DNA of 64,000 nt from the NCBI RefSeq assembly GCF_963678635.1, contig NC_087065.1:65877374-65941373 (forward strand). The letters run 5' to 3'. This stretch comes from Symsagittifera roscoffensis. Its lineage: Eukaryota; Xenacoelomorpha; Acoela; Convolutidae. Below the pieces are notes generated by a model. The model searched no databases. It worked only from the letters and a program-made list of their open reading frames with translations, and was not told the DNA's origin. The translations under genes were made by a program, and so were the position numbers. Positions 27,811 to 40,560 of the stretch are shown here, piece after piece (position 1 is the stretch's first letter; each line of letters begins with the position of its first letter).

Positions 27811-30380
27811 ATTTAGTTTTCGAAATTTTTTTTCTAGCTGGTGTAGATTCATCATTCGTTTGTTTCCTGGTTTCTTTTTGTTGTGGATCGCACAAAATTT
27901 TATGCTTCAAACCGATTGAAACTTCATCAACGGAAAATTTTTCAAACTCTTGGTTTATAAGGACTCAATTCAAATTTCATCAGATTTCTACTTTTTTTTG
28001 TAGCTCGCTTAAAATTGTTTTCACCATGAGTTAACATTTTTGCAAGCTAAGTAAGTTTTGTCAAGTTTTTTTTTAGCTCTGCACCTATTTCAAGTTCAAT
28101 TGCTTCATCTTCAGTACAACATTTGGTTTTGTTGATTATGTTTTTTTTGTGACAATGAAAGATGTTTCAGGGTTTTGTTTGATTGAACACTGGGTATTTA
28201 GTGTAGGAATTTGGGTAAGAAAAGGTTCTAATCTGACTGAGGAAGGAAATGTGTGTTGTCAAAAAATGAACAGTTTATACTTATGAGCAGTAGAAAATCT
28301 CTTATCAAGTTTTATCCGTGTATTCAATAGTAGTTTCAATCTTCTTGTTATCTTTTTCCACTTTTTCCACTTCATAGATTCTGGGACTTTAATTGTTGCA
28401 TGGTTTAAGGTTTTTCATTCTGAGTTTTTTAATCTATTTATGAAACTAATCAGGTAGGTTAAGGCGGCTGAGATCAGGTTGAACTTTGGGTTGACGTTTG
28501 GATAATATTACTACTTTGGGAAGGGTTAAACTGCTTTAAAAATACCTAGACATGGAAGATATTTTGGGTCATTTTTATTCGCCTTTTTGCTTTTTTGGCG
28601 ACACAGTTTTTTCTCAACATTAAATTTTTGACAAAATTTTAAATTTTTCTGTGTTTGAGTAACTGATCTACTCACACACTGAAAAAATTAAACTTTCGTC
28701 AAGACAATCAACTTGAGAAAAAATCGTGTCCTCCAACTAACTCTAAATCAAAATCTTTAGCTATCGAATGCTCCTCTTTGAAAAAATTGACGTTCTTTTT
28801 CTTCTCTATTGCTTACAACTCGATGCTATTTTTCTCGCGTAACGTTTTAAGGCGCTCATCGGATTCACTTTTCTTAAATTTTGACCTATTTGTTTTTTTA
28901 TTTGTTTAAATGCTCCTGCAGTTGAGGTGGCCTATTTGAAAATCTGTACACAAAAATCTCAGGACATTCAATTGAGTGCAATTATAATAAAAATTTTAAC
29001 TTCATTGTAATTTAAATTTCAACAATTACGCCAATTAGCTGACCATTCTGCGCCTATGTCATTAAATGTTCAATCAAGACGATGTTTTGCAACAAAGTTT
29101 TTGATATGTTGTATATGCAGGCTTTTTGTTTAAGCCACATTTTCATTTTTATTTGTGATTGTTTCGATGCTTCTTTCAAGTTGCTTATACTGCCAAACAT
29201 TGGTGTAATTCTGGTCAAAAAGTTAATAAAATCTCTTTTTTTTTTCATTTGATGTAATTGTGTTTTCATTTTTTTCGTTTCAACAGCTGATGTGTTTGTA
29301 TTCTGTTGGTTCCGTCTCTGTAGTTGGGGATTCCTAACTATTTTTGGGTTTCCGTACGAGCAGAGTCTCACTCTTCTTCTTCTTCTGCTTTTTGGACTTT
29401 TTCTTCTCGTTTGGATTTTTGCGCAGCTTTTTCTTTTTCACTGTCTGCGATAGTCCTTCTATTTCTGACTCTTTTAATCTCTTTGAGGAAGAATTCGATG
29501 AAGTTTTTCTGGGCGGAAGACGGGCTGTTAATGACGACAGCGGTGTTGCGGGGCCTCGGCTTCCTTGCTATTTTGCTTCTACTGAGCTTGAATCATGGCC
29601 GTTGATTGAAGTGCAGTTTTTGCAAACTTATTCATAGCAAACGGTTCGTGAAGTTTGGAATCGGTAAAATTAGTTTGAATTATTTTTTTGTTGTTGTGTA
29701 TTAAAAAAACTGATGCTATAAGACCGGTTGGAATTTTATTATTGTAAGATTTTTCTTTCTCTTGGTATCATTTGATTCACTCTGACTTTCTAAAACAATT
29801 TCCAGACGTTTTCCATTTCAACTATAGTTGTTTTTGCGAAGGGTTGTGTTTGTTGCAAGATACGTTTAGTGTTTCAAGCATCTCGAGCTCAGCAACTGGT
29901 TCCAGTTCTTTCTCTGGTCTGCAGTGATAAGAGAAAACGTGTGCTTATTCATTGATTTATTTAGTGACAACAATAGATGTTACAGTGGTTAGCATGACAG
30001 GAGTTGTTCGTAATTATTTTGGTGGTACTTAAGGGGCTCAATAATGATAACTTCTACCCTATTCTGAATGAGTACGGCAAAGTGTGCCGTCATTAAAATA
30101 AGCTCATTAGACTTCAGATCTGTAGACAATATCTTACTGGCTAAACCACAAGTATGCAAAAGTAATATCTCCTCTTTGAACTTAGAATTTGAGTATGAGT
30201 AGGTTTATTTGTCCTCCAGGTACTCTTAGATGATCGAATGAGAAATTTTTAGATGATCGAATGTTCCTCTTCGCAAAAACTGATGTTTTTCTTATAACAA
30301 GTTTTGAAGGCCCCAACAAAGTGAGCGCTCTTAAATGCACAAAGGTTTTATGCTGTTTTGTTTTTCTCATTTGTTTGAAT
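27811..30380. other. Intergenic DNA left of element B, no clear gene
   Basis: AT-rich with low-complexity runs. Around 29380-29600 is a more GC-rich patch whose minus strand is open for ~70 codons with Lys/Glu-rich, exon-like composition (NFIEFFLKEIKRVRNRRTI). It lacks clear splice sites or a family. 29085-29240 resembles 48282-48480 on the other side of element B, a diverged dispersed repeat with VWQ-containing minus-strand translation in both copies. Confidence 0.4.
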
Positions 30381-30384
30381 GCAT
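30381..30384. repeat. Target-site duplication GCAT, left of element B
   Basis: GCAT abuts the TG of the 5' LTR and recurs at 48098-48101 after the 3' LTR. Confidence 0.85.
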
Positions 30385-30794
30385 TGGAACCTGATCTAAA
30401 CTACATTTTATGATTGGATAAATTAGATATTTTACCAATGTAAAGTATTTAATATTAACCAATCATGATCCATCTAACTAACAATCCACTTATTTGTAAG
30501 TGCTGAAATTACTTGTAATTTCAGCACCAGAGAGATTTGAATTTAACTTAGAAATTAGTTGAACTCTCCCGAGTACTTCAGCAGCCGCAATAAACCAGTA
30601 TACCCTAGATCTATTGAGCCTAGCAGAGACTAGTTAAACAACCTGAGACTAGATAGTATAAGAGTAAGATTGAGATCGGTATTAGACTAAGAAGTTGCAC
30701 GAATCTATCCGGCCGAAAATAAGATAGCGTGACGAGCAGACGGTGTACCCTATCCGAAATTACTCTATGAGTTATACCCATCGGTCCTAACTCA
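30385..30794 (+). repeat. 5' LTR of element B
   Basis: Starts TGGAACCTG and ends CCTAACTCA. It differs from the 3' LTR only at two adjacent positions (TTGAGATCGG here, TTAGGATCGG there and in element A, so the change is in this copy). CCAAT boxes lie near 30434 and 30458, AATAAA at 30589-30594, TATAAG at 30657-30662. Confidence 0.95.
30500..30527 (+). promoter_or_regulatory. Perfect 13-bp-stem hairpin in the 5' LTR of B
   Basis: Arms GTGCTGAAATTAC and GTAATTTCAGCAC around TT. Conserved in all four LTRs of the window. Confidence 0.6.
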
Positions 30795-30796
30795 TC

Positions 30797-30819
30797 TGGT
30801 GCGACCATAAGTCTCGAAC
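30797..30819 (+). promoter_or_regulatory. Primer-binding site of element B
   Basis: TGGTGCGACC... two bases after the LTR, identical to element A over at least 23 nt. Confidence 0.75.
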
Positions 30820-30881
30820 AAGACCTTAATAGCTTAGCATTAACCAATAATAGATTAGAATTTAGACAAAACATTTACAAA

Positions 30882-31115
30882 ATGTTATACGACAATAATT
30901 TAATCGAAATGTCTCTACGACTCAATAGATCAGAGCCAATATTCCGAACGATAACAGAACTACCCGGAATTGGAAGAAGACCTCGAACCAGAGACGACAT
31001 ACGACAAAGCAGAAACTTACCATATAGTTATATGATAGTTCGGCAAAAGCCAGAACAAACTTTTGTATTTAGAATACTACTAGCAATGAATTTAGATTTT
31101 CATTTGCAAACATAA
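30882..31115 (+). CDS. Leader ORF: 77-aa protein (B)
   Basis: Intact, the same length as in element A, with three substitutions (Ile to Thr, Lys to Arg, Ile to Val). It sits between the primer-binding site and the leader hairpins. Survival in a copy with a broken gag-pol and env could mean selection before insertion, a cis-acting role of the sequence, or simply its small size. Function unknown. Confidence 0.6.
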   Translation: MLYDNNLIEMSLRLNRSEPIFRTITELPGIGRRPRTRDDIRQSRNLPYSYMIVRQKPEQTFVFRILLAMNLDFHLQT

Positions 31116-32042
31116 AATTTTGAAGTCAATCTTCAAAATCATTTCAGGCGCTAAACAAAATTATTAATATACAATAACGATTGATAAAAAGATCTCAGAT
31201 CGTTTTCCTAAATTCTGCAGTAATATACAAAACATGTTTGAAAAATTTTTATTGAAAAATCAAAATAAAAATTAGTAGCATGACAATAAATGGTTAGTAA
31301 TTATAAATCATCCTGTTGTTCCAGCTTCATCGCCTAAACATAACAGCAATCATAAGCTCACTAATATCATAAAAATACTAAATCTATTCTTTACACAAAT
31401 TTAAAACATTTTAAACTTAAATTCACTTAATTTTAAAATCAGATCATCAAGGCTTATCCTTGGATCTTAAATCATTTTCTATTTAATTAAATTTAAAACT
31501 TGATCATCAAGGCCTATCCTTGGATCAAAAAGAACAATTTTGCTCTCCTTCACCCACTTAGCAAGTGTCTAACGACCTCAAACGTCGATTCACTATCCAA
31601 CCCTTCCAAAAAACCCAAGACTAAAAGAAATTTTTCAACAAAACTAACCATTCAAATTAGGATAAACAGTGAAGAACTTTGGTTATTCATCCTTCACTTG
31701 AACCCTCCTCTTACCAGACCCAGGATAAACCTTCGACTTAGTAAGTTTAAAATAGTATCTAACGAACTACTCGCGTTGTAATTATACCTGAACCTTGTGG
31801 ATCGATTTACTATCCTCCAACCCTGAACACAATCACTACCCTTAAGTAAGATTAAGTAAGTTAACACCTTAGCTTATACTATCCACGAGAAAGTATAAAA
31901 TCATTCTTCGGAATCGATATAGTTTTCTCCCCAACCCTGAACAAATAGACCCAGGTTAGGCTAACAAAAAAATCGTAAGGACTAACAGTTTAAGCAAATA
32001 GAAATCATTTAACAACCTTTTGCATCCGTCATCCTAAACCTT
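31116..32042 (+). other. Structured leader of element B
   Basis: Non-coding. Holds the hairpin pair (31442-31466, 31502-31526), CCAACCCT-type motif copies near 31597, 31817 and 31929, and GTAAG donor-like sites near 31741, 31846 and 31855 that also occur in element A. A 93-codon frame (31500-31781) is not conserved as a frame in A and is ignored. Confidence 0.45.
31442..31526 (+). repeat. Tandem pair of leader hairpins (B)
   Basis: Two 25-nt copies 60 bp apart, with CAAGG/CCTTG stems extended by GATC/GATC. They match the pair in element A except for one loop base. Confidence 0.5.
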
Positions 32043-32510
32043 ATGTCATTTAAAAACCTAGGAAATAAACAAACAATCGTTTTACACAATTGTGAAATAG
32101 ATAACAAAAAATACGACCTTGTAATCACACCTCATACACAAACAGTTGGATACATTAGAACAAAACGACAAACATTAAAGAGAAAAATAATAACTAAACA
32201 AAGACAAATAACACGAAAAAGATTTTCAAAAAATCGAAACGCATTTTCAGAATCAGAAACCAACAGTTTAGACGAACTTTATAAACTAAAAGAATCAATA
32301 GATAAAAATTGCCCAATTCACGATCAATTATATTTCTCTGACTCAGAAACAACTTCAAATTCATCAAAAAGAGGAAAAAGAAGAATAAAAAAGCAGTATA
32401 AACACAAACCAGTACATTTATACAATTGGAATCAACCAATTAGACACATTGATAATTACATATTAACAGTCATCGAACGAAAAAATGAGCTCAACGCACA
32501 CCCCAGGTGA
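32043..32510 (+). CDS. ORF1: 155-aa basic protein (B)
   Basis: Full length and nearly identical to the element A copy: the same basic core, acidic serine patches and second basic stretch. The ORF2 ATG at 32485 is nested in its last 26 nt in the +1 frame, as in A. The function is not recognised. Confidence 0.75.
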   Translation: MSFKNLGNKQTIVLHNCEIDNKKYDLVITPHTQTVGYIRTKRQTLKRKIITKQRQITRKRFSKNRNAFSESETNSLDELYKLKESIDKNCPIHDQLYFSDSETTSNSSKRGKRRIKKQYKHKPVHLYNWNQPIRHIDNYILTVIERKNELNAHPR

Positions 32511-35500
32511 AGAAAGTCCAGATGATGATGATATTTTCCCCTTTATCGTAGATGCAACCACTGATAGAGGACAGCATATATTCTGCAAAAATTTACTCTT
32601 AAATTTGTTTGAACCCGGAATCAGTCCATGTAAAACAGAGTTCCCAGATGTAAAAATCAAAAGACAAATTATCGATCACTATCTAAAAGATATATGTAAC
32701 CTAACACAACAATACGGAATCTACTCCATAGAATTCAGCTCACCAAACCAGAATCACAGTAAATATATAATTCAAACAGACGACCTTGATTTAGAATTCT
32801 CAAAAGTATTCTCAGAATATATAAAAAGCATCCAATATCATAACTCACAAAGAGCAAACTCCATATTCACCAATGAAGTTTTTGCGATAATATATAGTTA
32901 TATCTCGATATTAGAAAACGAAATCCAGATACCAAATGTCTCACCGACAGAAACATCTAAACATATAAGAGTACGACATGAAATCACACTACTCTCTAGT
33001 TTTCTAAACATAATTAAAGAAAATTTCACGAAAGATGAAGTTTCACAACATACAAAACACGACTTACAAAAAATCTTGGCATGGTTCATAATAGATTATT
33101 TCACACATAATATTGATTTAATTTCACAAGCAAGAAAAAATTTTAGACCCCAAAACTCAAACGATGATACTGCCATCACAGAACAATCAGAATATGTTTG
33201 GGACCCCGAATGGTCTCATCCCGCATCCATAAACTTCCCACAATCAATCTCAAGTCAAGCAATAAGTACGATATCTTATGTAAGAGATTATGTACGAGTA
33301 ATACCATTAACCATTGATGCAACACCATTAAACTATAATACATTTTTACGATACAAAGAAACAAACAACAACAAAGAGTTTTATGTAATGAAATTCGCAG
33401 ATTACCAAACGAAACCATCAAGCAATTAGCAGTACGAATCGAAACACTAGTTCGAAAAGCATATTCATTAAATATACATGACTATAAAAACACAAAGATG
33501 ACAGAAATCTTAATGATGACCTTAACACCACAATTAAGGAAAATAGCAATAAAAAAGAGAGCATCCCATCCTTCGTCAATTCGAGAACCCGATTTAGGTT
33601 TTCGAAAACTAGTAGACAAACTAGAACAAGCAGAAATCACAATGAAACTCGAAGAAACGGAAAATCTGAAATTACAATACGTTAACAGAATTGAAACAGC
33701 TTCCACAAATATAAACAATATACAGGAATCAGATACAGATCTCGTTGAAAAAATCACTGAAATACTCAATATTTACGAAAAACACCCAAACTTTAAAGGC
33801 AAACCATCTTTCAAAAAATGGTGTAATTATTGCCGACGATACGGACATAGTATTTCTGAATGTAGACAAAAACAGCAAGACAATCAAAATAAACCTCAAA
33901 AATATAAAGAACCAAATAAATCATTCTATCAATACATGAAAAAAGATCAAAATCTACCGAACAAAACAGTCTACAGCAACAACAGTTCAGGAAAACCACT
34001 CCCGAACAATACAAATTATACAAGAAATCAATCACCATATAACTCAAGTTATAGAGGAAGATCACCAGAACGAAGAAACACGCATAATTCATCACAAAAT
34101 CACTACAATAGACCAAAAAGTCGAAATAACTACTCCAGATCACATTCAAATACACAACGATTTGTTTCTAGATCTAATTCCCAATCAAGAAATAATTATT
34201 ATCCAAACAATCAATCACGAAATTCATCATACAATAGGAATAGAAACTACTCCAATAATCGGAATAGAAGTTATTCAAACAACCGAAACCAGAATTACCC
34301 GAACAATCAATCAAGGAATAACTCATATAATAGATCGAACTATAACAGACCAAACAATAATTACCAAAAAAGATCGCGAAATAATTCACAAAATCGACAC
34401 TCAAGTTATAATAATCGTTATAGAAATTATTCCCAATCACCACACCGGAATAATAATAACTATAATAATTCTAATAATCGCCACAGAAGTAGTACACCTA
34501 AACATCAAAGACATATTAATCAAGTACAATCTAATCCAGAAACAACATCAGACCCTCCAGGTATTGATGACACAGTAACTGATACGTTACAACTCAATCA
34601 AATAAATTGTGGATCATCAGATTCAGAAAGCGATGCAGAAAACACTCTCTCCATCAACATGATAAAAGTCGAAAATGACTATGAACCTGTTATATATGAA
34701 GAACCTTTTTCATCACACATAAATGAGAATCAATCAGAACTCCTTCACAGTTATTATATTGAACCCGTCCATTCCACACCGACGACACAAAAAACTAATG
34801 AAAATAACACTACAAACCAACCCAATGAGAACGAAAAAACAAAATGCTTGAATACAAATCACATCTATCAAAACATACAAAAAGAACAACCCAAAGAAAA
34901 AATTTGGACAATACCATTTCTTTTGGAAAGTCCAAGAAGCAAAGAATTTCAACCACCAGATCTTGAAATTGATTTTTTAATTGATTCAGGAGCAGAATCA
35001 AATATAATAAACATTCCCACATGGAATGAAATAAAAACCTTACACCCAAAGCTAACACCTCTTGAAACCTCCAGCAAACTAGCAACAGCACAAGGATCAA
35101 CATTAATAAACTACGGAAAAATTCAATTATTTCTTCTCCCCACAAGAACAATGGAGCAAAACAAAATTTTAACCAAACCATTTAAACAAATATTCCATAT
35201 CACTGATATTAAACACAATATCATTGGAATACCATTTATCTCTAAATATATACCAACAATCAACATCTTGAATAGTAAAATATTAATCAAAGATAAATAT
35301 ACAAAAACAAAAGACACATCCCTAACATTTTTTCAAAGATTAAATAAACAACCATCATTTTTTTCAAAATTTTACCCAATATATAACCAACAAAGAAAAC
35401 ACTTGAAACCACTATCAGGAAACATCTATGATTTTTCAATCAAACAAGTTCACCAATATGATAAAAAAAAAAAAAACAAAAATTTTATATGTCAGATTTT

Positions 35501-38500
35501 GAATTCAAACCTATTCATAAGTTTTTCAAAATCACAATCTCATCAATAAAATATTTGAAAAACTCGAATTCAGATATTATTTCCTTACATGTATACAACA
35601 ATACACCTTACCAAGTAACATTACCTTTAGGACTTTTAGGCTATTACGAAACCAACGCTACAATATCACCAATACACGAAAAAGCATATCGTGTAAATAA
35701 TATACTCCAATTACTAGATATTTGCCAATCCACAATCCTTAATGAAGAATTATCTATAAATAATATAATAAGTAACGAAAACAGAAATACGGATTATTTC
35801 ACAAAAACCCCATATTTCAAACCTACATTCAACATAAGTAACTACACAGAGAATCAACAGAAATTTTTAACAATGTTTAATTTCCAACATTCACAAATAA
35901 CACAAGACGAATTTGAAAAACTAGCAAAACAGCTAATTAAATATTCATCAGTCTATGCAACATCCAAATTTGATGTTGGCAAAATCAGCTCATCACTACA
36001 TCTCCCATTAAAACCAGACGCAGTTTTCAAAAAACAAAGAGCAAGTAAAGTACCAATTCACTTACACGATAAAGTGAACAGATTACTCGACATTTTAGAA
36101 CAATACAACATTATATCACCAGTAAACAAAGAGGAACAACCAAAAGGCAACACATTTATCAACCCTGTTACTTATCATTCTAGCCAAAGGAGAATCATTA
36201 AAAATTGTTCTCGATGCTAGATACCTCAACTCACTCATAGATGAATCAAAGTGTAATTGGCCCATTGAACCAATACAAGTTATTTTAACAAAAATAAACG
36301 GAAAATACTTTACCACCGCCGATATGAATAGTGCATATAATCAAATGCCATTAGATGAACAATCACGACGCTTAACACAATTTGTTATTGGAAATCAACA
36401 ATACGAATTCAACCGCTTATTCTATGGAATATCCATAGGACCAGCAGCATTTTCAGCTTTTATGAGCAAAATTTTTCGACCACTAATACTCAAGAAAAAT
36501 GCAATCACCTATTTAGACGATGTTTTTATGCAATCACAGACAAAAGAGGAAATGTTCAATGTTTTAGAACAATATCACCAAATACTTCAGAACGAAAATC
36601 TGAAGGCCGCCCCCGATAAATCACACTTCTTTTTGACAAAAGTTAAATTCTTAGGGCATAATATAGAAAGAAAAACAATCACTCCATTGAAATCACGTAT
36701 AGACGCTATTCAAAAACTCCAACCACCAACAAATAAAAAGAAAATCCAAGAATTCCTTGGAATGTTAAACTTTTTAAGCAAATATGTTTATAAAATGCAA
36801 TTATATCTACGACCATTCTATAACATACTTAGACAACAAAATAATTTTGAATGGAATACAGAACATCAAGCACGATTTGAAGAAATTAAAAAACTTCTAA
36901 CTGAACAAATTTCAAACACAATTCCAGATTCAAATCAACCATTTTATGCAATGTGCGATGCTTCGAACTTTGGCATCGGCGCAGCATTATTACAATCACA
37001 TAATAGTACAAATAAAATGAACCTCATATCAGCAAATTCTCGATTATTCACTCAAGCAGAGCTACGACTCTCAACTCTAACGAGAGAATGTACAGCCATA
37101 ATATATACACTAACAGAATATGAATTTCTGATACTTGGATCAAAACATCCCACAGTTCTATTCACAGACCATAAACCAATCATCTTTCTTTTTACACAAA
37201 AGTCTAATCCAAACCACCGAGTTTATAGATTTCAACTCATTTTAATGAAATTCCCAAACTTACATATAGTTTGGACCGCAGGAAAAAATCTTGCATTACC
37301 AGACACCTTGAGTCGAAATACGCCACCTGAATTACTTACACGAAAAACCACAGTTGAAATACCCAAAAACATAAAATTCTACCTTGCAGAAAATGAAACA
37401 TCACCCCGATTGAAATGCAAATATGCAGTAAAAACTGACGTTGAACAATCACAAATAAATAATTTACAACATTTCCCACTTTATTTAGATTGTCAAAATA
37501 ATCACTATGAAGTTGATCTACTTGGAACATCAACTTTTAAACCAATCCCATATTCACAATGGATAAAAAACAACACCCAACAAAAAAGAATAAAACAACA
37601 CCCGCCTAAAAAAGACCATTTTCCACTAATTGAAAAAGAAAATTTGACTGATAAAATAAACTTATCAGGACCACAAACAAACGATTCAAAATACACAATA
37701 AATCAAGTTTTTGACCTCCATGACCCACTTGACACAATACCCTTATCTAAATTAGAAATTGAAAACATTTTTCTCCCCCCAACAGAAACAATTACAATTT
37801 CAACACTGAAACAATATCAAAACCTTGACCCAGTAATTCGACAACTGAAATCATGGCACAAATATAAAACTAAACCTATCAAAGCAGATTCAACTATTCT
37901 AGGAAACAAAACACTCCTCCGATATTTTCGAAAATTCAACAATACAACAATTAACGAAAACACAGACCTTCTAGAATACAAACTAAATGAATCTACAGTT
38001 CCCTGTCTCCCTTTAAGTATGATTCTTATAGCTTTTAATATTTCACATACACAAAATATTAAAGGACACTCTGGATCAGAAAAAACATATTCAAATTTTA
38101 TACAAAACTTGTATTTCCCAAATGCACCAATTTGGATAAAAGTACTATGCAATGACTGTATAGTATGTCAACTAAATAAACCTTACCCAAATCAAAAACA
38201 AATAGCACAAAAACAAGATTTTAAAGGACAAAGTTTGTACTTTAATCATCGTATCTCATTTGATACCAAAGGACCAATTTCACCCTCATCCGAAGGAAAC
38301 TCCTACATTATGGTAATTGTTGACGCATTTACACATTATGTAGCACTTAACCCAGTACCACATTGTAACGCTTATTACGCTTACACAACACTCTATGAAC
38401 ACTGGATAGCAAAATTCGGACTACCAGAAATTTTAGTTACAGACAACGGTACAGAATTCATAAATAATGAAATCATCACACTATGTCATTTATATAACAT

Positions 38501-39542
38501 TAAACACAAACCACGTACATCTCACGCACCTTGGACAAACGGCTTAGTCGAAGGTATGAACCGTTCATTACAAGAATATCTCAGATGTATCATCAATGGA
38601 AATGATACAAGATATACCGAATGGTCAGCAGATGTAAAACTATTTCCCTTAGCATATAATTCACAAATCACGACAACTTTAGGAATGTCACCATATGAAA
38701 TGGTTTTTAACCAAAAGCCACGCAAACCAATAATGTTTACAGCAAACTCTCATAAAAACGCACAAGGTTATTGTCAACCAAATAAAGACTCAATTTGTTA
38801 TAACCTACCATTACATACACACGATGAAGATCATTTTCATCACCCACAAATTCTTAAATTAGCCTCCGGTACACACACCGAATGGATTTTAAACAGAGAT
38901 AAAAAACACAATGAAATTTACCAAAAGGTAACAAAAAAGTTGTTACAAAGGCAAAATATTAATGAACAAATAAATTCACGCTTTACACCAGCCTCCGATT
39001 TAAAAATTGGAACATTTGTTTTAATACCCAATTTTAATACTCAAAAAGGAATTTCAAAAAAGTTACAACCCCTTCGTAAAGGACCATACCAAATAATTGC
39101 AAAACCCACTGATGTCACATATAAAATCACCGACTCAGATAAAAAAGAAATCGTTCAACACCGAAATAACCTATTACCTTATTATCCAAAAGAATACGCA
39201 CTCCGCGAACTAACTCAATTATATTCTTTTACAGGTTTAAAAGTTATTCAAAATAACCCACATACGGACAACATAACAAAGGAACAAAATGATATTCACC
39301 TCGGAAATCAAAATACAAAATCAAACACCACAAAAAACAATACAAAAAATCTCGATCAAAATACATCTCAAAAAGAAAGAAAAAATAGAAAAATGACAGA
39401 ACAAATAATACCCCAAAAACAAATCGACAAATCAGAACATAGAGAGTCTTCACGACTTAGAAATCAACCACGTAAAAATTATAAAGTATTCATCCCACAA
39501 TCTAAAATATTAAAGAAAGTTGAATTTCAAAAACAACCTTAA
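32485..39542 (+). pseudogene. gag-pol: ORF2: Gag-Pol pseudogene with three frame breaks (B)
   Basis: The N-terminal extension runs from ATG 32485 to about 33347, where roughly 1.19 kb present in element A (A positions about 20613-21802, most of the capsid region) is missing and the frame changes, with a stop at 33427-33429. The zinc finger and protease segment then stays open to about 35460. There a pure A-run replaces a mixed A-rich stretch of A and shifts the frame. The next segment runs to about 36170, where four extra bases relative to A shift the frame again inside reverse transcriptase (stop at 36218-36220). The remainder, with YLDD, RNase H and all integrase motifs, is open to 39542. 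The catalytic motifs survive but no functional polyprotein can be made. Confidence 0.92.
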
Positions 39543-40136
39543 ATTCTACATTTAAAAATCTTTGCACCTCTGAAACATTTTACACTTTCATTTTTCAAGA
39601 TAACATGCTGATAAACACGCAGCGACTCTAGTTCAAAATTAGCCAATAGGATTCATCCAATCCGTCACCTTCTATAACTTTAACACAAACCAACTAGACG
39701 AAAAATATTAAACTCCAGGCATATCTATAACTATAACTCTACGACCTCCAGGTCAAAAATAAGCAAACCACTCCAACTTGACAACTAAAATAAATATCAC
39801 CATAATATCATAACCCTCCCTTATCTAATAAACCAAAGATCAACAATATTTCCCCAACTCAGCCTTCAAATACCCCCCAAACAAATATGTTAAATTAGCC
39901 TAAAGTAAAAGAACGACATTTTATTTAGCCTAAAGTATAAAAATCTCAAAAATACCCCAGATCATTTGACAAATGAAAATAAAGACAAAGAAGACCTCCC
40001 AATCACCATAAAAATTGCCCCCAACAATTTTTTTACAAAACTCAACCCACTTGTCAAAAAACTAATAAATAATCCGACCACACTTGAAAATTGCCCCAAA
40101 CAACAAAAAATATTCGATCACGAAGCCATTTCTTAA
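39543..40136 (+). promoter_or_regulatory. Pol-ORF3 gap with putative internal promoter (B)
   Basis: CCAAT at 39643-39647 and 39657-39661, TAGCCTAAAGTA copies at 39896-39907 and 39926-39937, and TATAAAAA at 39936-39943, all matching element A. The segment just before ORF3 (about 39960-40136) is open without an ATG, ends in TAA directly before the ORF3 ATG, and parallels the possible coding remnant in A. Confidence 0.45.
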
Positions 40137-40277
40137 ATGCTCTTCTATCAAACAGTCACTAAAATTATCACAAACCTCAAACAATTTTTTACGATACTTG
40201 AAACTTTCATAATATTTCTTTTTGATATCCTTGAATCTTTTCTAATACTCTTAATCATTTTTTGTAATATTTTTTAA
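40137..40277 (+). pseudogene. ORF3: truncated hydrophobic protein (B)
   Basis: The frame starts right after TAA (40134-40136), as in A, but ends after 46 codons because one T is missing from a T-run near 40272. Downstream sequence still matches the rest of ORF3 in another frame up to the ORF4 start. The hydrophobic character is kept (FIIFLFDILESFLILLIIFC). Confidence 0.5.
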
Positions 40278-40363
40278 ATTTTCTACACTATATTCGAAAT
40301 ATTTCTCCAACTTTCAAAAACCCTTGATTATATCCACAGGTACGATTTATAAAACTTGTCTAA

Positions 40364-40540
40364 ATGATACGAATTATTTTCAGTAGAACTGATATTTTTC
40401 TACTATTTGTAATTTTCATAACATTTCTATCATCCCTCATTTTGACCATATGCAAATGTATAAAGAAAGCAATCCTCACATTCGCTCTAGCAACAATCCT
40501 CCTAATTCTTTTCTTAGAAGAATACTTTAATAAACATTAA
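40364..40540 (+). CDS. ORF4: 58-aa membrane protein (B)
   Basis: Open from ATG 40364 to TAA 40540. The same two-hydrophobic-segment layout as A, with the CKCIKK turn and a shorter tail (EEYFNKH). Four residues shorter because of an earlier stop. The ORF is small, so its survival in both copies is the main support. Confidence 0.55.
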   Translation: MIRIIFSRTDIFLLFVIFITFLSSLILTICKCIKKAILTFALATILLILFLEEYFNKH

Positions 40541-40560
40541 CTTTTTCACTAAAAGAATAG

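Noticed and set aside
30657-30662. TATAAG as the LTR TATA box
   Set aside because: It lies downstream of the only AATAAA in the LTR, which is incompatible with a normal U3-R-U5 order if both were used; left undecided rather than annotated as the promoter.
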